A DNA stretch of 64,000 nt, taken from the NCBI GenBank assembly GCA_947095535.1, contig OX352772.1:258560492-258624491 (forward strand). Reading direction: 5' to 3'. Made by a program: the position numbers and the translations under genes. Source of the DNA: Poecilobothrus nobilitatus. Its lineage: Eukaryota > Arthropoda > Insecta > Diptera > Dolichopodidae. Positions 31,936 through 44,159 of this stretch are shown one piece after another; the stretch's first letter is position 1, and each line of letters starts with the position of its first letter. Under the pieces are notes generated by a model that saw nothing but the letters and a program-made list of their open reading frames with translations, made no database searches and was not told where the DNA came from.

Positions 31936-32096
31936 TTATTTTTGTGGTCGTGTACAGACATTATAATATTGCTCGACGTTTGTTTTATTATTCAATTGGT
32001 TATTGTTGCTTTCATTTTTCCTTAAATTTTTCATTATCTTTCTTGCTTCTTCAAGCTCAAGTTTTAAAACTTTAATTTCAGCTTCTACACTTTTAG
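31936..32096 (-). pseudogene. Coiled-coil fragment, possibly a retrotransposon ORF1
   Basis: Reads SVEAEIKVLKLELEEARKIM, a heptad-like coiled coil, followed by an Asn-rich stretch (NESNNNQLNNKTN). Upstream on this strand it is cut at 32096 by the hairpin-ended element. The Asn/Ser-rich frame at 33385-33560 (-) lies on the far side of that insertion and could be the same gene's N-terminal part. The repeat-array junction lies inside it, at about 32031. Confidence 0.4.
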
Positions 32097-32388
32097 CACA
32101 TTTCCAAAAAGAAATTTGAAAAAATGTGCCTATTTGTTTCACTATGTCCGTCCGTTCGCCCGTCTGTTCGCTGTTCGTCTGTTTACAAAACTTTTACAAG
32201 GTTAAAGATAGAAAAAAGCAATGTAACTATGGGTAGGTCTCATAAAAAAATTAATGTTGTAGAAGAACTTTTTCATGTAGCCCCCTCAAACTTTGAAAAA
32301 GTCTTATTTTTAAATACGTATACCTCTTGTTGTATTTAACATATTTTCAATCTAAAAATACCATTGATTGGGATTTTTTTTACCTTTT
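32096..32388 (+). mobile_element. 5' end of the GCACATTTCC hairpin element, array unit 1
   Basis: Matches 25914-26160: hairpin GCACATTTCC...AAATGTGC, TCCGTCCGTTCG run, GTTTACAAAACTTTTACA, GGGTAGGTCTCATAAAAAA and CTCAAACTTTGAAAAAG, then passes directly into LINE coding sequence. Confidence 0.7.
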
Positions 32389-33373
32389 AAAAATAAAGCT
32401 GTGGCTTTACCTTTGTTAAGTGGCTCCTCTCTTACCTTTAGTGAAACGGCGAAATTTTTTGGTCTAACTCTAAACAGGAAGTTAAGCTGGAAGGCTAACA
32501 TCTGATAAAGAATAAGACAGGCTCTAGAGCACTCTACTCGTGCGAAAAATCCATTGGAAGAAAATGGGGGCTTCAGCCATACAAGACTTACTGGCTATAC
32601 ACATTCGTAATAAGACCCATTCTTATGTATGGAGTCCTAGTATGGGGGGAGGCAATTGATAAAGAAGTGAACCGGAAAGCAATCACTATGGTTCAAAGAA
32701 CTGCCACACAATCTATTAGTAGTTCTTTAATAAGAACCCCTTCTGCGGCATTAGACATCATGCTTAATCCAATGCCTGTATAATATTATAGCAAATTTGC
32801 AGCTGATGAACTTGCAAGAATTGGTGCAACCTTACAAGTCCTGCCGGACATGGCAAGACTAGTGGTACCTCTATCCACAAGCAAAACGTTACTTAAAAAG
32901 GAAATAATGGATATGGTAAATAACAAATGGTCAAACTTGACCTCATGCAATATCAAGACAAGATTGATATGGCCCAAAACCAATTTAAGATGATCCAATG
33001 ATCAGCCTTCTCTTAAAAAGGCAGATATTGGAATGACAATGGGTATAATCACCGGTCACTGTCTAAAAGGGAAGCATACCAAAAGATTTGGCTTATGTAG
33101 AAGGACTATTGTAGAGCCTGCAAATATGAAGAATAGGAGGAAACGACTCTTCACCTCCTTTGGACATACCCAGCCTTGTCGGCAAAAAGGAACACCCATT
33201 TGGAGCATTATCTCTTCAACAACCTTGGCCATCTAGCAGGTAAAAATGTGAAGAGCATTCTTCGCTTTGCAAAAAGCTCAAATTGGTTTGAACGAGTGGG
33301 ATGGAAAAGTTTCTATGTGGTATCACAATGGACCAAATACGGTCTAAGTGTGCCTTTTTGGCAGCGACCTTAA
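32389..33373 (+). pseudogene. LINE 3' end (post-RT and RNase H-type region), array unit 1
   Basis: Reads ETAKFFGLTLNRKLSWKANI, then with frameshifts TYWLYTFVIRPILMYGVLVW and AALDIMLNPMPV, and finally a stretch ending SQWTKYGLSVPFWQRP with TAA at 33371. This resembles the C-terminal half of I/R1-type insect LINEs (LGLxLxxKLSWK...VIRPILxYGVLVW). The stop is immediately followed by TAACCTAACCTAACC, probably the element's simple-repeat tail. At least two stops inside. Confidence 0.85.
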
Positions 33374-33386
33374 CCTAACCTAACCT
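33371..33386. repeat. TAACC tandem tail
   Basis: TAACCTAACCTAACCT, three copies of the TTAGG-complement unit at the LINE 3' end; three also at 58666, two in the equivalents at 40744, 44159 and 51307. Confidence 0.8.
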
Positions 33387-33560
33387 CTTTCTATTCTTCG
33401 TTTTTTCTGCAGCTTTCTTCTTTAGTCCATTGTTGATTATCTGATTACTGTTCACCTTCAGTATATCAGAACTACTGTTTAATTTTAAACTGTTGTTATT
33501 ATTAGCACTATTATTTTTATTTTGCTGTCGAGTTTCAGCTGTCAGCATAATGCATGACAA
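33385..33560 (-). other. Asn/Ser-rich open frame, repeated in every unit
   Basis: Frame reading TAETRQQNKNNSANNNNSLKL and ILKVNSNQIINNGLKKKAAE, ending where the LINE 3' end begins. Also at about 40745-40927, 44160-44342, 51309-51491 and 58671-58853 with very few changes. It may be an ORF1 N-terminal part cut by the LINE/hairpin insertion, or chance low-complexity sequence. Not counted as a gene. Confidence 0.3.
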
Positions 33561-33589
33561 ACTGTGTATAGAACTAGTATTGTTATTAT

Positions 33590-36310
33590 TAATATTTTTC
33601 AGTTTATAATTTTATTTTATTTCTTTAATTATTATTAATTTTTTATCTTTTTGTTAATTTTATTAATGTTTTTTTGAAAAATATTTTCCAGTTAACATTA
33701 AATTAATATTTATTACTTTTTACTATTATTTTGTTTTTTAATTAAAAATTCAGTAGCGGTCCAACGCCTGCTCTCTTGCAAAATCCTAGAGACGACAACG
33801 TGTTTACTTGAGTTTAATGTTAAAGAAAAAAGTCAATTTGTAATTTTTGTAAGAGTATGTATGATGTGTGAATATTTATTTATTTTTGTGTGAATTATAA
33901 AATTTGTTTAAAATATGCTTAGAAAAAAATTGGCACACAAAATTCTGTTATTTAAAATCAGTCGACTTTTCTTGTTTAAAAAAAAGTCTGCTATAAAAGT
34001 TATGATAGACATAAGGGTAATAAGGGTATAGAAAATCAGAAATTTCCCATATTTACGTAATTTATAAAAAAAAAAGTTTTGTCTTCTAAACTTTTTCAGA
34101 AAAAGGGTAGGGTTGGTTTTTAAAAAAAAAAATAAAATTTTATATTTGTGAGTCCATATCTCGTACATAGTATGTATTTTGTTAATTGTTGTTTTATTTT
34201 TTGCAAAAGCTCATTTCAAAAATTTTAATATTAATATTCATATATGTTATGCATTCATAATATGATTCCGTATAACAATATGCTTTTTTTTTGTAAACTA
34301 ATTTCTGTAAATTAATTCTGTAATGTTATAATAAAACTCTAATTACCATTTTAGCAATGGTATTTTGTCAATATTCTTCTTTTAAGGCGAATTCATATTT
34401 CAAAAATTTATGAGGCGAAATTTCTCATTCCGTCCGTATACATAATTTTATTCTTTTCTTTTAAATGCCTATAATTAATTCTGTAATGTAGCAAAGTGGG
34501 GTTTTGTTTTAACTTTAATTTAAGGTTAAAGAAAAAAGTGAATTTGTAATTTTTATAAGAGTAAGTTTGTATGTGTGAATTTTAAAAGTTTTTGTTATAA
34601 AAGTTTTGATGGACATATGTATTCATACTATAAGCGTATATAAAATCAGAAATTTCCTATATTTTCGTAATATATAAAACAAAAAAAATTTTTTGTTTGC
34701 AAAATTTTTCAGAAAAAATATATAAAGCTCTTTCTTTTTTTTTTTAAAAAGAAAACTTTTATGTTTCTGAGTCCTCCTAAACTGTTCATACATTTGTCTA
34801 ACGTCATATGTATGTTTATTTAAAAAAATCCGCAACCTAACAAGATATTAAAAGTATAAATTGAAGCGAAGTGGAATTTATAATCTATTTTAAACAAACC
34901 CTTTTGATTTCGTATAATTTTATTGTATTCTGCAATAATTTTGAAATAATTATTTTAATTATTAAAAAATTTTTATTTTTAAATTGTGTCCAAATTTCAA
35001 GTCTCTAGCTCAATGGGATGTGTCTAAAATAGCTTCAAATATTCCACGATTCCTTTAACCACAAGTAAGTACAATAGAAACTGTTAATAATGACCTCATT
35101 TAAATGTTTTCAAGGTTTTTTTTATTGTTCTATAGCAATTTGAGTTGTTCAAGATGTACCACCAATTTTATTTTCTACTTTTTAGGAGGTTAAAAGTTAT
35201 GTGTTGAATATAATTAAATAAAAACACAATAAAGAACGTTCAACTTAACATAATATATAATTTTATTAATTTTTAATCGGTAGTATACAGTTACACTAAC
35301 AATAACGTCAAATGACGAATTTTGAAAACCTTAAGTTAAAGTATATTTAAATTGAGTTAAATCCATTAACTCAAATTAATTAAATTAAATTTAAATAATT
35401 CCAATAACTAAATTAAATTTAAATAAAAAATTTAAATTTTCTACTATTAAATATAAAAATATTTATATAAATAAATAAATATAAAATATGTAAATAATTT
35501 TATGAAAATTCGATTTTTATTTGATTTATTTTTTTTTTTTCTACTTTTTTTTTCTTATTATAATGTAAAAAATTGTTTGTGTCTGAAACTCTGTTCATCA
35601 TTTTCTACACATTATAAGACCACACAGCTAGCTCTAAGCTAAGGTCAGAAACTATTTAATTATGAATATATTAAAGTAAATTATTTTTATATAAATTATG
35701 TGGAAGAAATAAAGAAAAAAAAAAAAAAACTTTCTTTCTTATTACAATTGATCTATATTTTTATTCACTATAAGTATTTAAATTATTACTATTTTCAGTT
35801 ATGCGTTGAATATAATAAAAATAAAACAAAACAAAAACGTTTAAATTTCTTTCTTATTAATTGATTTATATTTTTATTCACTATATTTAAATTATTACTA
35901 TTTTCAGTTAAAATTTTACAAGCAGACAACCTTGTCTGTGAACGTCCAGCAACAGAATCAATTAAAATTATCTTTTTAGTAATTATGCTTTTATTCAGTG
36001 ACGTTGCAATGCAACGTGCTGAGAAAATTATTATTCAAGTCTGGAATGCAAGGGTTAATTTAAAGAACAGTTAATTTAATTTGAAGTTATTTTTAAGATA
36101 AGATCATGTTACAATAATATGATGACGCGCCCAAAAGTAAGTTTACGCGTGTAGAAAAAAATATTTAAAATATTGTTCTGTTTCAGGGTGACATAACTGT
36201 TAAATTTGTTTCTATAAAAACATATTATTTAAAAAACTTTTAGATTATTTTATTTCATACTCTTTAGTTTTAAACGATATTCTTCCTCGTTACCTTTCTC
36301 ACCTCTTAAA
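33590..36310. other. AT-rich filler of array unit 1
   Basis: No gene recognised. Notable pieces: the source of the later inverted segment (about 34313-34441, TTCTGTAATGTTATAA to TTCCGTCCGTAT), AT-only words near 35340-35480, and the palindrome ACGTTGCAATGCAACGT at 36001-36017. The same filler recurs in each unit. Confidence 0.6.
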
Positions 36311-37400
36311 TACCCGTACGAATCCGTTAGTATGTTCATAGTCTGTAACTCTGCTTATAATATTATTTTTTTAATTTTTCAGTATTTTAAAATGTTTATA
36401 TGTTTAAATATAATATTGTTTCATGTATTTTAAAATGTTATTTTAAAATGTTTATACTATATGTGTATACATTCTTCAAAAATAGATTCAAACCTTCCAC
36501 ATAACGATTATTAATCAAAAACTTTTCCAAATATGCTATAGTACCATTTAATATTAAGCGGCAAATGTATATTAATTTATAGTATACATATTATGTATTA
36601 TATAACATTCATTCATCAGTAACATATACGATAAGTAAATAAACATAATATATAAGTATGTATACCAATATCATATGAATAAATTCTTCAAGACTTTTAA
36701 TTTTTTATTTAATCAATTTATTTTGTACTACGCATTATCATCCTCAGCAATTTTAAATTATCGAGTAAAAAGAAAATCCAAAAAATTCGTTGAAGAAATT
36801 TGTTAGAAAAATTGAAAAAAAATCAAGTCACACTTTCTTCAATTCTAAGGTAACCCTATATTATTAAGAAAAGTTGCTAACAGAAATAGTATAAGTATAA
36901 TGTTGAAGCTTTAATTTTTATGTATCACTTCAAAAACATTTGAACAGGTGTTGAAGTTATAGGTGTTTCAAAAAAAGGGAATTTTTAGTTTTTTGACCCC
37001 TTATAGCTTCGAAACGGGGGCGATACAAAAATATATTTTGAAATGACTCATATTTACATTCAGAGACCTAACTACTCTCAAAATTTCAAACTTCTAACTT
37101 AAACGATTTGGAAGATAGAAGAAGTCAAGAATTTTGCAAAATTTAAGTTTCGCATAAAGGTAAATTAAGACACCGTATGGCCAAGTATATATTTATTGTA
37201 TATATATTTTTAAAGCTAATAAAAGCAGTAATCGTTTGGCATTAAAATTAAAGATATATCTTATACAACTTTTGTTATAACAATTTAAATATAGAGCTTT
37301 TTCGAACTTTGGTGGGCTGTAACTCCGTAACGGGTGGGGGACAGAAAACAATTGTTCCATAAAATTAATATTTTTATGATATCTATCAGCAGTTAACATT
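36311..37400. mobile_element. TACCCGTACGA dispersed repeat, right-truncated, array unit 1
   Basis: Left end TACCCGTACGA at 36311; similarity to 29330-30390 continues to GATATCTATCAGCAG near 37390, then breaks into poly-T. Confidence 0.65.
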
Positions 37401-37737
37401 TTATTTTTTTTTTTAATATAATATAATATATACTTTATTTACCTTGTTATATATACTATTGCACTTTTCTTATACTACTATGTTATTTATATTAACGAAT
37501 TGACAAGAGAATTCGTTTTTTTTTTTTTTAATTTTGCTATAAACAAATCAAGATGATTTGGTATAAAACAACACAGTTACATCTAATATTAATACTAAAT
37601 AAAGTTAAAACAAAACTATACATGTATGTAGGTATAATATATGTAAATATACATGTATGTGCACATATAAGTTATATATATAATACATAAATATTAATAT
37701 CTGTATAAAATTACAATTTAGTTAATATATATGTATG

Positions 37738-39290
37738 TATGGTAGAGAGTTACTCTTTACTAGGTACTTAAATTTTTTAGCAAATAATTTGATGTTTAAG
37801 CTCTGCTTAAGATATTGTGGTAGCTTATTATAGATTCTTATAGTTGAAGATAGGCAGCTACTGTGCGATAACTCCGTTCTGGATCTGACAAGATTTAAAT
37901 AGTTTGATTAATAAGTTGAATATTTTTACTGTAAATTCCTTTTTCTAGTTTAAAAATTAATTTACCTTTTTCCAAAATAATAATTTCTGTAAGCATCAAA
38001 TAACCCGTACGTTTATAAATAACGACTGTTGGTGTCAACCAGCTAAATTTGTATAAACTTTTTATAGCTTTATTTATTAGCGTATTAACTTTATCTTTCA
38101 TCCATGTAGAGCAACAACACCAGTTGCATATGTTATAGCTAATGTGTGTAATTATATGAGCATGATATATATTATTAGCTGCTTGGCTGTTTAGTTTTAT
38201 TTCACTTCTTTGATAGCCCCTAACAAAGCCACTATTTTTGATACAATTCTGTTTATGTGATTTTGCCACCTCAGCTTCTCATCAATTGTTACAAAAAGAT
38301 ACTTATATGTAGTAACTCTTTCGATTACAACATTGTTTATGATTATTTTTGGATTTATATCTGCCTTATTCTTTATTTTATATATTATAACCTTAGTTTT
38401 GTCAGCATTTTTGCTTAATTTGTTACCTTTAAGCCAATTAATATATTTGCGCAAGTTCTCATTTATTGTTTTTTCTAATTCTTCACTAGTTTTAGCATTA
38501 TAAATAAGTAACGTGTCATCTGCAAAAATCTTGTAATCGGCTTGTAAATTAGCACATTGAATGTTATGTATATAAAGTAGGTATAAAGTAGGTCCTAAAA
38601 CTGATCCTTGTGGAACCTCAATATTTATGCTACACTGGTTATTTAATACACGATTAATTTTTGTAGTTATGATCCTATCTTATAGATAAGATCTAAGAAG
38701 ATCAAGAACGGTTCCCCGTATCCCAATTTCAAAGGCTTTTTTTAGATCGACGAACACTGAGCATAAATAGCTTCCTTCATCTAACTTATTTATTATAAAG
38801 TTGGTTGAAACTAAAACTACAGAATCAGTACCAATATCTTTTTGAAACCCAAGTTGATTGGCATCAAAACCTACCACTTTCTGAATAAAATTTTGTATCC
38901 TACCATTTATAAGTTTTACAAATATCTTCCCCAACCAACTTGTAAGAGTAATAGGTCTGTAATTGGATATTTCGGAAGTTAAGCCCGACTTATGTATTGG
39001 TACTATCATACTTGACTTTAAACATTATTATCATACTTGACTTTAAACATTCAGTATAAATACCAGTTGTGAGACATCTATTAATCAAATACGCAAGTTT
39101 TAGCTGCTATAATTGTTGCCACATGTTTTAGATTTGATGCCGTTATATTATCAGTTCCTGGTGAATTATTTTTCAGCAGCTTAATAGTGTTACATACTTC
39201 TACTTCGTTTGTTGGATTTAGAAAAATAGACCGTTCTATAAACCTGTTTTTTACTGTGTATTTCTCTGCATCAGCAATATTTAAAATTTT
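37738..39290 (-). pseudogene. Minus-strand LINE RT, array unit 1
   Basis: From the high end: SPGTDNITASNLKHV, MIVPIHKSG, ISNYRPITLTSWLGKI, GFDANQLGFQ, motif A VFVDLKKAFE followed abruptly by IGIRGT (about 15 codons apparently lost), GSVLGPTLYLLY region, catalytic FADD near 38512, NKLSKNADKTKV, YKYLFVTIDEKLRWQNHI, and C-terminal LSSTIRIYNKLPQYLKQSLN. CR1/Jockey-like. A 25 bp tandem duplication (CATACTTGACTTTAAACATT) at about 39005-39050 disrupts the start. Frameshifts near 38200 and 38640. Confidence 0.85.
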
Positions 39291-39356
39291 TCATTTATCT
39301 TTCTTGCTTCTTCAAGCTCAAGTTTTAAAGCTTTAATTTCAGCTTCTACACTTTTA

Positions 39357-39648
39357 GCACATTTCCAAAAAGAAATTTGAAAAAATGTGCCTATTTGTTT
39401 CACTATGTCCGTCCGTTCGCCCGTCTGTTCGCTGTTAGTCTGTTTACAAAACTTTTACACCGTTAAAGATAGAGAAAAAAAATGTAACCATGGGTAGGTC
39501 TCATAAAAAAATTAATGTTGTAGAAGAACTTTTTCATGTAGCCCCCTCAAACTTTGAAAAAGTCTTATTTTTAAATACGTATACCTCTTGTTGTATTTAA
39601 CATATTTTCAATCTAAAAATACCATTGATTGGGATTTTTTTTACCTTT
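39357..39648 (+). mobile_element. 5' end of the GCACATTTCC hairpin element, unit 2
   Basis: Equivalent of 32096-32388. Confidence 0.7.
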
Positions 39649-40744
39649 CAAAAATAAAGCTGTGGATTTACCTTTGTTAAGTGGCACCCCTCTTACCTTT
39701 AGCGAAACGGCAAAATTGTTTGGTCTAACTCTAAACAGGAAGTTAAGCTGGAAGGCTAACATCTGATAAAGAATAAGACAGGCTCTAGAGCACTCTACTC
39801 GTGCGAAAAATCCATTGGAAGGAAATGGGGGCTTCAGCCATACAAGACTTACTGGCTATACACATTCGTAATAAGACCCTTTCTTATGTATGGAGTCCTA
39901 GTATGTGGGGAGGCAATTGATAAAGAAGTGAACCGGAAAGCAATCACTAGGGTTCAAAGAACTGCCACACTGTCTATTAGTAGCTCTTTAATAAGAACCC
40001 CTTCTGCGGCATTAGACATCATGCTTAATCCAATGCCTGTATAATATTATAGCAAATTTGCAGCTGATGAACTTGCAAGAATTGGTGCAACCTTACAAGC
40101 CCTGCCGGACATGCCAAGACTAGTGGTACCTCTATCCACAAGCAAAACGTTACTTAAAAGGGAAATAATGGATATGGTAAATAACAAATGGTCAAACTTG
40201 ACCTCATGCAATATCAAGACAAGATTGATATGGCCCAAAACCAATTTAAGATGATCCAATGATCAGCTTTCTCTTAAAAAGGCAGATATTGGAATGACAA
40301 TGGGTATAATCACCGGTCACTGTCTAAAACTCTAAAATGTCTAAAATCTAAAATCTAAAGTCTAAGGTCTAAAATGGTAATTAGAGTTTTATTATAACAT
40401 TACAGAATTTGGCTTATGTAGAAGGCATAACATTACAGAATTTGGCTTAAGCAAAAGATTTGGCTTATGCAGAAGGACTATTGTAGAGCCTGCAAATATG
40501 AAGAATAGGAGGAAACGACTCTTCATCTCCTTTGGACATACCCAGCCTTGTCGGCAAAAGGGAACACCCATTTGGAGCAATATCTCTTCAACAACCTTGG
40601 CCATCTAGCAGGTAAAAATGTGAAGAGCATTCTTCGCTTTGCAAAAAGCTCAAATTGGTTTGAACGAGTGGGATAGAAAAGTTTCTATGTGGTATCCCAA
40701 TGGACCAAATACGGTCTAAGTGTGCCTTTTTGGCAGCGACCTTA
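39649..40744 (+). pseudogene. LINE 3' end, unit 2, first copy
   Basis: As in unit 1 but interrupted at about 40329-40455 by TCTAAAA repeats and GGTAATTAGAGTTTTATTATAA, a remnant of the inverted segment, plus a duplicated GGCTTATGTAGAAGG stretch. Confidence 0.85.
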
Positions 40745-43283
40745 ACCTAACCTCTTTCTATTCTTCTTTTTTTCTGCAGCTTTCTTCTTTAGTCCATTGT
40801 TGATTATCTGATTACTGTTCACCTTCAGTATATCAGAACTACTGTTTAATTTTAAACTGTTGTTATTATTAGCACTATTGTTTTTATTTTGCTGTCGAGT
40901 TTCAGCTGTCAGCATAATGCATGACAAACTGTGTATAGAACTAGTATTGTTATTATTAATATTTTTCAGTTTATAATTTTATTTTATTTCTTTAATTATT
41001 ATTAATTTTTTATCTTTTTGTTAATTTTATTAATGTTTTTTTGAAAAATATTTTCCAGTTAACATTAAATTAATATTTATTACTTTTTACTATTATTTTG
41101 TTTTTTAATTAAAAATTCAATAGCGGTCCAACGCCTGCTCTCTTGCAAAATCCTAGAAACGACAACGTGTTTACTTGAGTTTAATGTTAAAGAAAAAAGT
41201 CAATTTGTAATTTTTGTAAGAGTATGTATGATGTGTGAATATTTATTTATTTTTGTGTGAATTATAAAATTTGTTTAAAATATGCTTAGAAAAAAATTGG
41301 CACACAAAATTCTGTTATTTAAAATCAGTCGACTTTTCTTGTTTAAAAAAAAGTCTGCTATAAAAGTTATGATAGACATAAGGGTAATAAGGGAATAGAA
41401 AATCAGAAATTTCCCATATTTATGTAATTTATAAAAAAAAAGTTTTGTCTTCTAAAATTTGTCAGAAAAAGGGTAGGGTAGGTTTTTAAAAAAAAAAATA
41501 AAATTTTATGTTTGTGAATCCATATCTCGTACATAGTATGTATTTTGTTAATTGTTGTTTTATTTTTTGCAAAAGCTCATTTCAAAAATTTTAATATTAA
41601 TATTCATATATGTTATGCATACATAATATGATTCCGTATAACAATATGCTTTTTTTTTGTAAACTAATTTCTGTAAATTAATTCTGTAATGTTATAATAA
41701 AACTCTAATTACCATTTTAGCAATGGTATTTTGTCAATATTCTTCTTTTAAGGCGAATTCATATTTCAAAAATTTATGAGGCGAAATTTCTCATTCCGTC
41801 CGTATACATAATTTTATTCTTTTCTTTTAAATGCCTATAATTAATTCTGTAATGTAGCAAACTATTGGGGTTTTGTTTTAACTTTAATTTAAGGTTAAAG
41901 AAAAAAGTGAATTTGTAATTTTTATAAGAGTAAGTTTGTATGTGTGAATTTTAAAAGCTTTTGTTATAAAAGTAAACGTTTAAATTGTAAAAAGCAAAGT
42001 TTAAATTGTGTCCAAATTTGAAGTTTTTAGCTCAATGGGATGTGTGTCTAAAATAGCTTCAAATATTCCACGATTCCTTTAACCACAAGTAAGTTCAATA
42101 GAAGCTGTTAATAATGACCTCAATTAAATGCTTTCCAAGGTTCTTTTATTGTTCTATAGCAATTTGAGTTGTTCAAGATGTACCACCAATTTTATTTTCT
42201 ACTTTTTAGGAGGTTAAAAGTTATGTGTTGAATATAATTAAATAAAAACACAATAAAGAACGTTCAACTTAACATAATATATAATTTTATTAATTTTTAA
42301 TCGGTAGTATACAGTTACACTAACAATAACGTCAAATGACGAATTTTGAAAACCTTAAGTTAAAGTATATTTAAATTGAGTTAAATCCATTAACTCAAAT
42401 TAATTAAATTAAATTTAAATAATTCCATTAACTTAATTAAATTTAAATAAAAAATTTAAATTTTCTACTACTAAATATAAAAATATTTATATAAATAAAT
42501 AAATATAAAATATGTAAATAATTTTATGAAAATTCGATTTTTATTTGATTTATTTTTTTTTTTTTGTACTTTATAATGTAAAAATTTGTTTGTGTCTGAA
42601 ACTCTGTTCATCATTTTCCACACATTTAAGACCACACAGCTCTAAGCTAAGGTCAGAAACTATTTAATTATGAATATATTAAAGTAAATAATTTTTATAT
42701 AAATTATGTGGAAGAAATAAAGAAAAAAAAAAAAAAACTTTCTTTCTTATTACAATTGATTTATATTTTTATTTACTATAAGTATTTAAATTATTACTAT
42801 TTTCAGTTATGCGTTGAATATTATAAAAATAAAACAACACAAAAACGTTTAAATTTCTTTCTTATTAATTGATTTATATTTTTATTCACTATATTTAAAT
42901 TATTACTATTTTCAGTTAAAATTTTACAAGCAGACAACCTTGTCTGAGAACGTCCAGCAACAGAATCAATTAAAATTATCTTTTTAGTAATTATGCTTTT
43001 ATTCAGTGACGTTGCAATGCAACGTGCTGAGAAAATTATTATTCAAGTCTGGAATGCAAGGGTTAATTTAAAGAACAGTTAATTTAATTTGAAGTTATTT
43101 TTAAGATAAGATCATGTTACAATAATATGATGACGCGCCCAAAAGTAAGTTTACGCGTGTAGAAAAAAATATTTAAAATATTGTTCTGTTTCAGGGTGAC
43201 ATAACTGTTAAATTTGTTTCTATAAAAGCATATTATTTAAAAAACTTTTAGATTATTTTATTTCATACTCTTTAGTTTAGTTT
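39869..43283. repeat. 3,415 bp direct duplication inside unit 2, first copy
   Basis: From TAATAAGACCCTTTC in the LINE fragment to CATACTCTTTAGTTT; the junction at about 43278-43284 re-enters the LINE fragment. Confidence 0.92.
40329..40378. repeat. TCTAAAA short tandem repeat
   Basis: About seven units of TCTAAAA/TCTAAAG/TCTAAGG; again at about 43744-43793. Absent from units 1, 3 and 4. Confidence 0.8.
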
Positions 43284-44159
43284 TAATAAGACCCTTTCTT
43301 ATGTATGGAGTCCTAGTATGTGGGGAGGCAATTGATAAAGAAGTGAACCGCAAAGCAATCACTAGGGTTCAAAGAACTGCCACACTGTCTATTAGTAGCT
43401 CTTTAATAAGAACCCCTTCTGCGGCATTAGACATCATGCTTAATCCAATGCCTGTATAATATTATAGCAAATTTGCAGCTGATGAACTTGCAAGAATTGG
43501 TGCAACCTTACAAGCCCTGCCGGACATGGCAAGACTAGTGGTACCTCTATCCACAAGCAAAACGTTACTTAAAAGGGAAATAATGGATATGGTAAATAAC
43601 AAATGGTCAAACTTGACCTCATGCAATATCAAGACAAGATTGATATGGCCCAAAACCAATTTAAGATGATCCAATGATCAGCTTTCTCTTAAAAAGGCAG
43701 ATATTGGAATGACAATGGGTATAATCACCGGTCACTGTCTAAAACTCTAAAATGTCTAAAATCTAAAATCTAAAGTCTAAGGTCTAAAATGGTAATTAGA
43801 GTTTTATTATAACATTACAGAATTTGGCTTATGTAGAAGGCATAACATTACAGAATTTGGCTTAAGCAAAAGATTTGGCTTATGCAGAAGGACTATTGTA
43901 GAGCCTGCAAATATGAAGAATAGGAGGAAACGACTCTTCATCTCCTTTGGACATACCCAGCCTTGTCGGCAAAAAGGAACACCCATTTGGAGCAATATCT
44001 CTTCAACAACCTTGGCCATCTAGCAGGTAAAAATGTGAAGAGCATTCTTCGCTTTGCAAAAAGCTCAAATTGGTTTGAACGAGTGGGATAGAAAAGTTTC
44101 TATGTGGTATCCCAATGGACCAAATACGGTCTAAGTGTGCCTTTTTGGCAGCGACCTTA
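43284..44159 (+). pseudogene. LINE 3' end, unit 2, second copy (5'-truncated)
   Basis: Begins within VIRPFLMYGVLVW because of the duplication junction; otherwise as 39869-40744. Confidence 0.85.

Larger units (their letters stand above)
32031..39290. repeat. Tandem array unit 1 (about 7.26 kb)
   Basis: Begins in the coiled-coil fragment (CATTATCTTTCTTGCTTC) and ends in the minus-strand LINE RT. Later units join these two points at AATTTTTCATTAT, a stretch shared by both sides. This unit lacks the inverted segment found in units 3 and 4. Confidence 0.9.

Noticed and set aside
32786..32998. Minus-strand 70-codon frame repeated in all units
   Set aside because: Antisense of the LINE C-terminal region read on the plus strand.
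33740..33800. Possible tRNA-like sequence (GGTCCAACGCCTGCTCTC)
   Set aside because: No cloverleaf could be folded by eye and no anticodon or T-loop pattern.
37193..37399. Minus-strand 68-codon frame repeated in units 1-3
   Set aside because: Falls inside a non-coding dispersed repeat; the related copy at 30260-30499 encodes a different sequence, so there is no coding constraint.
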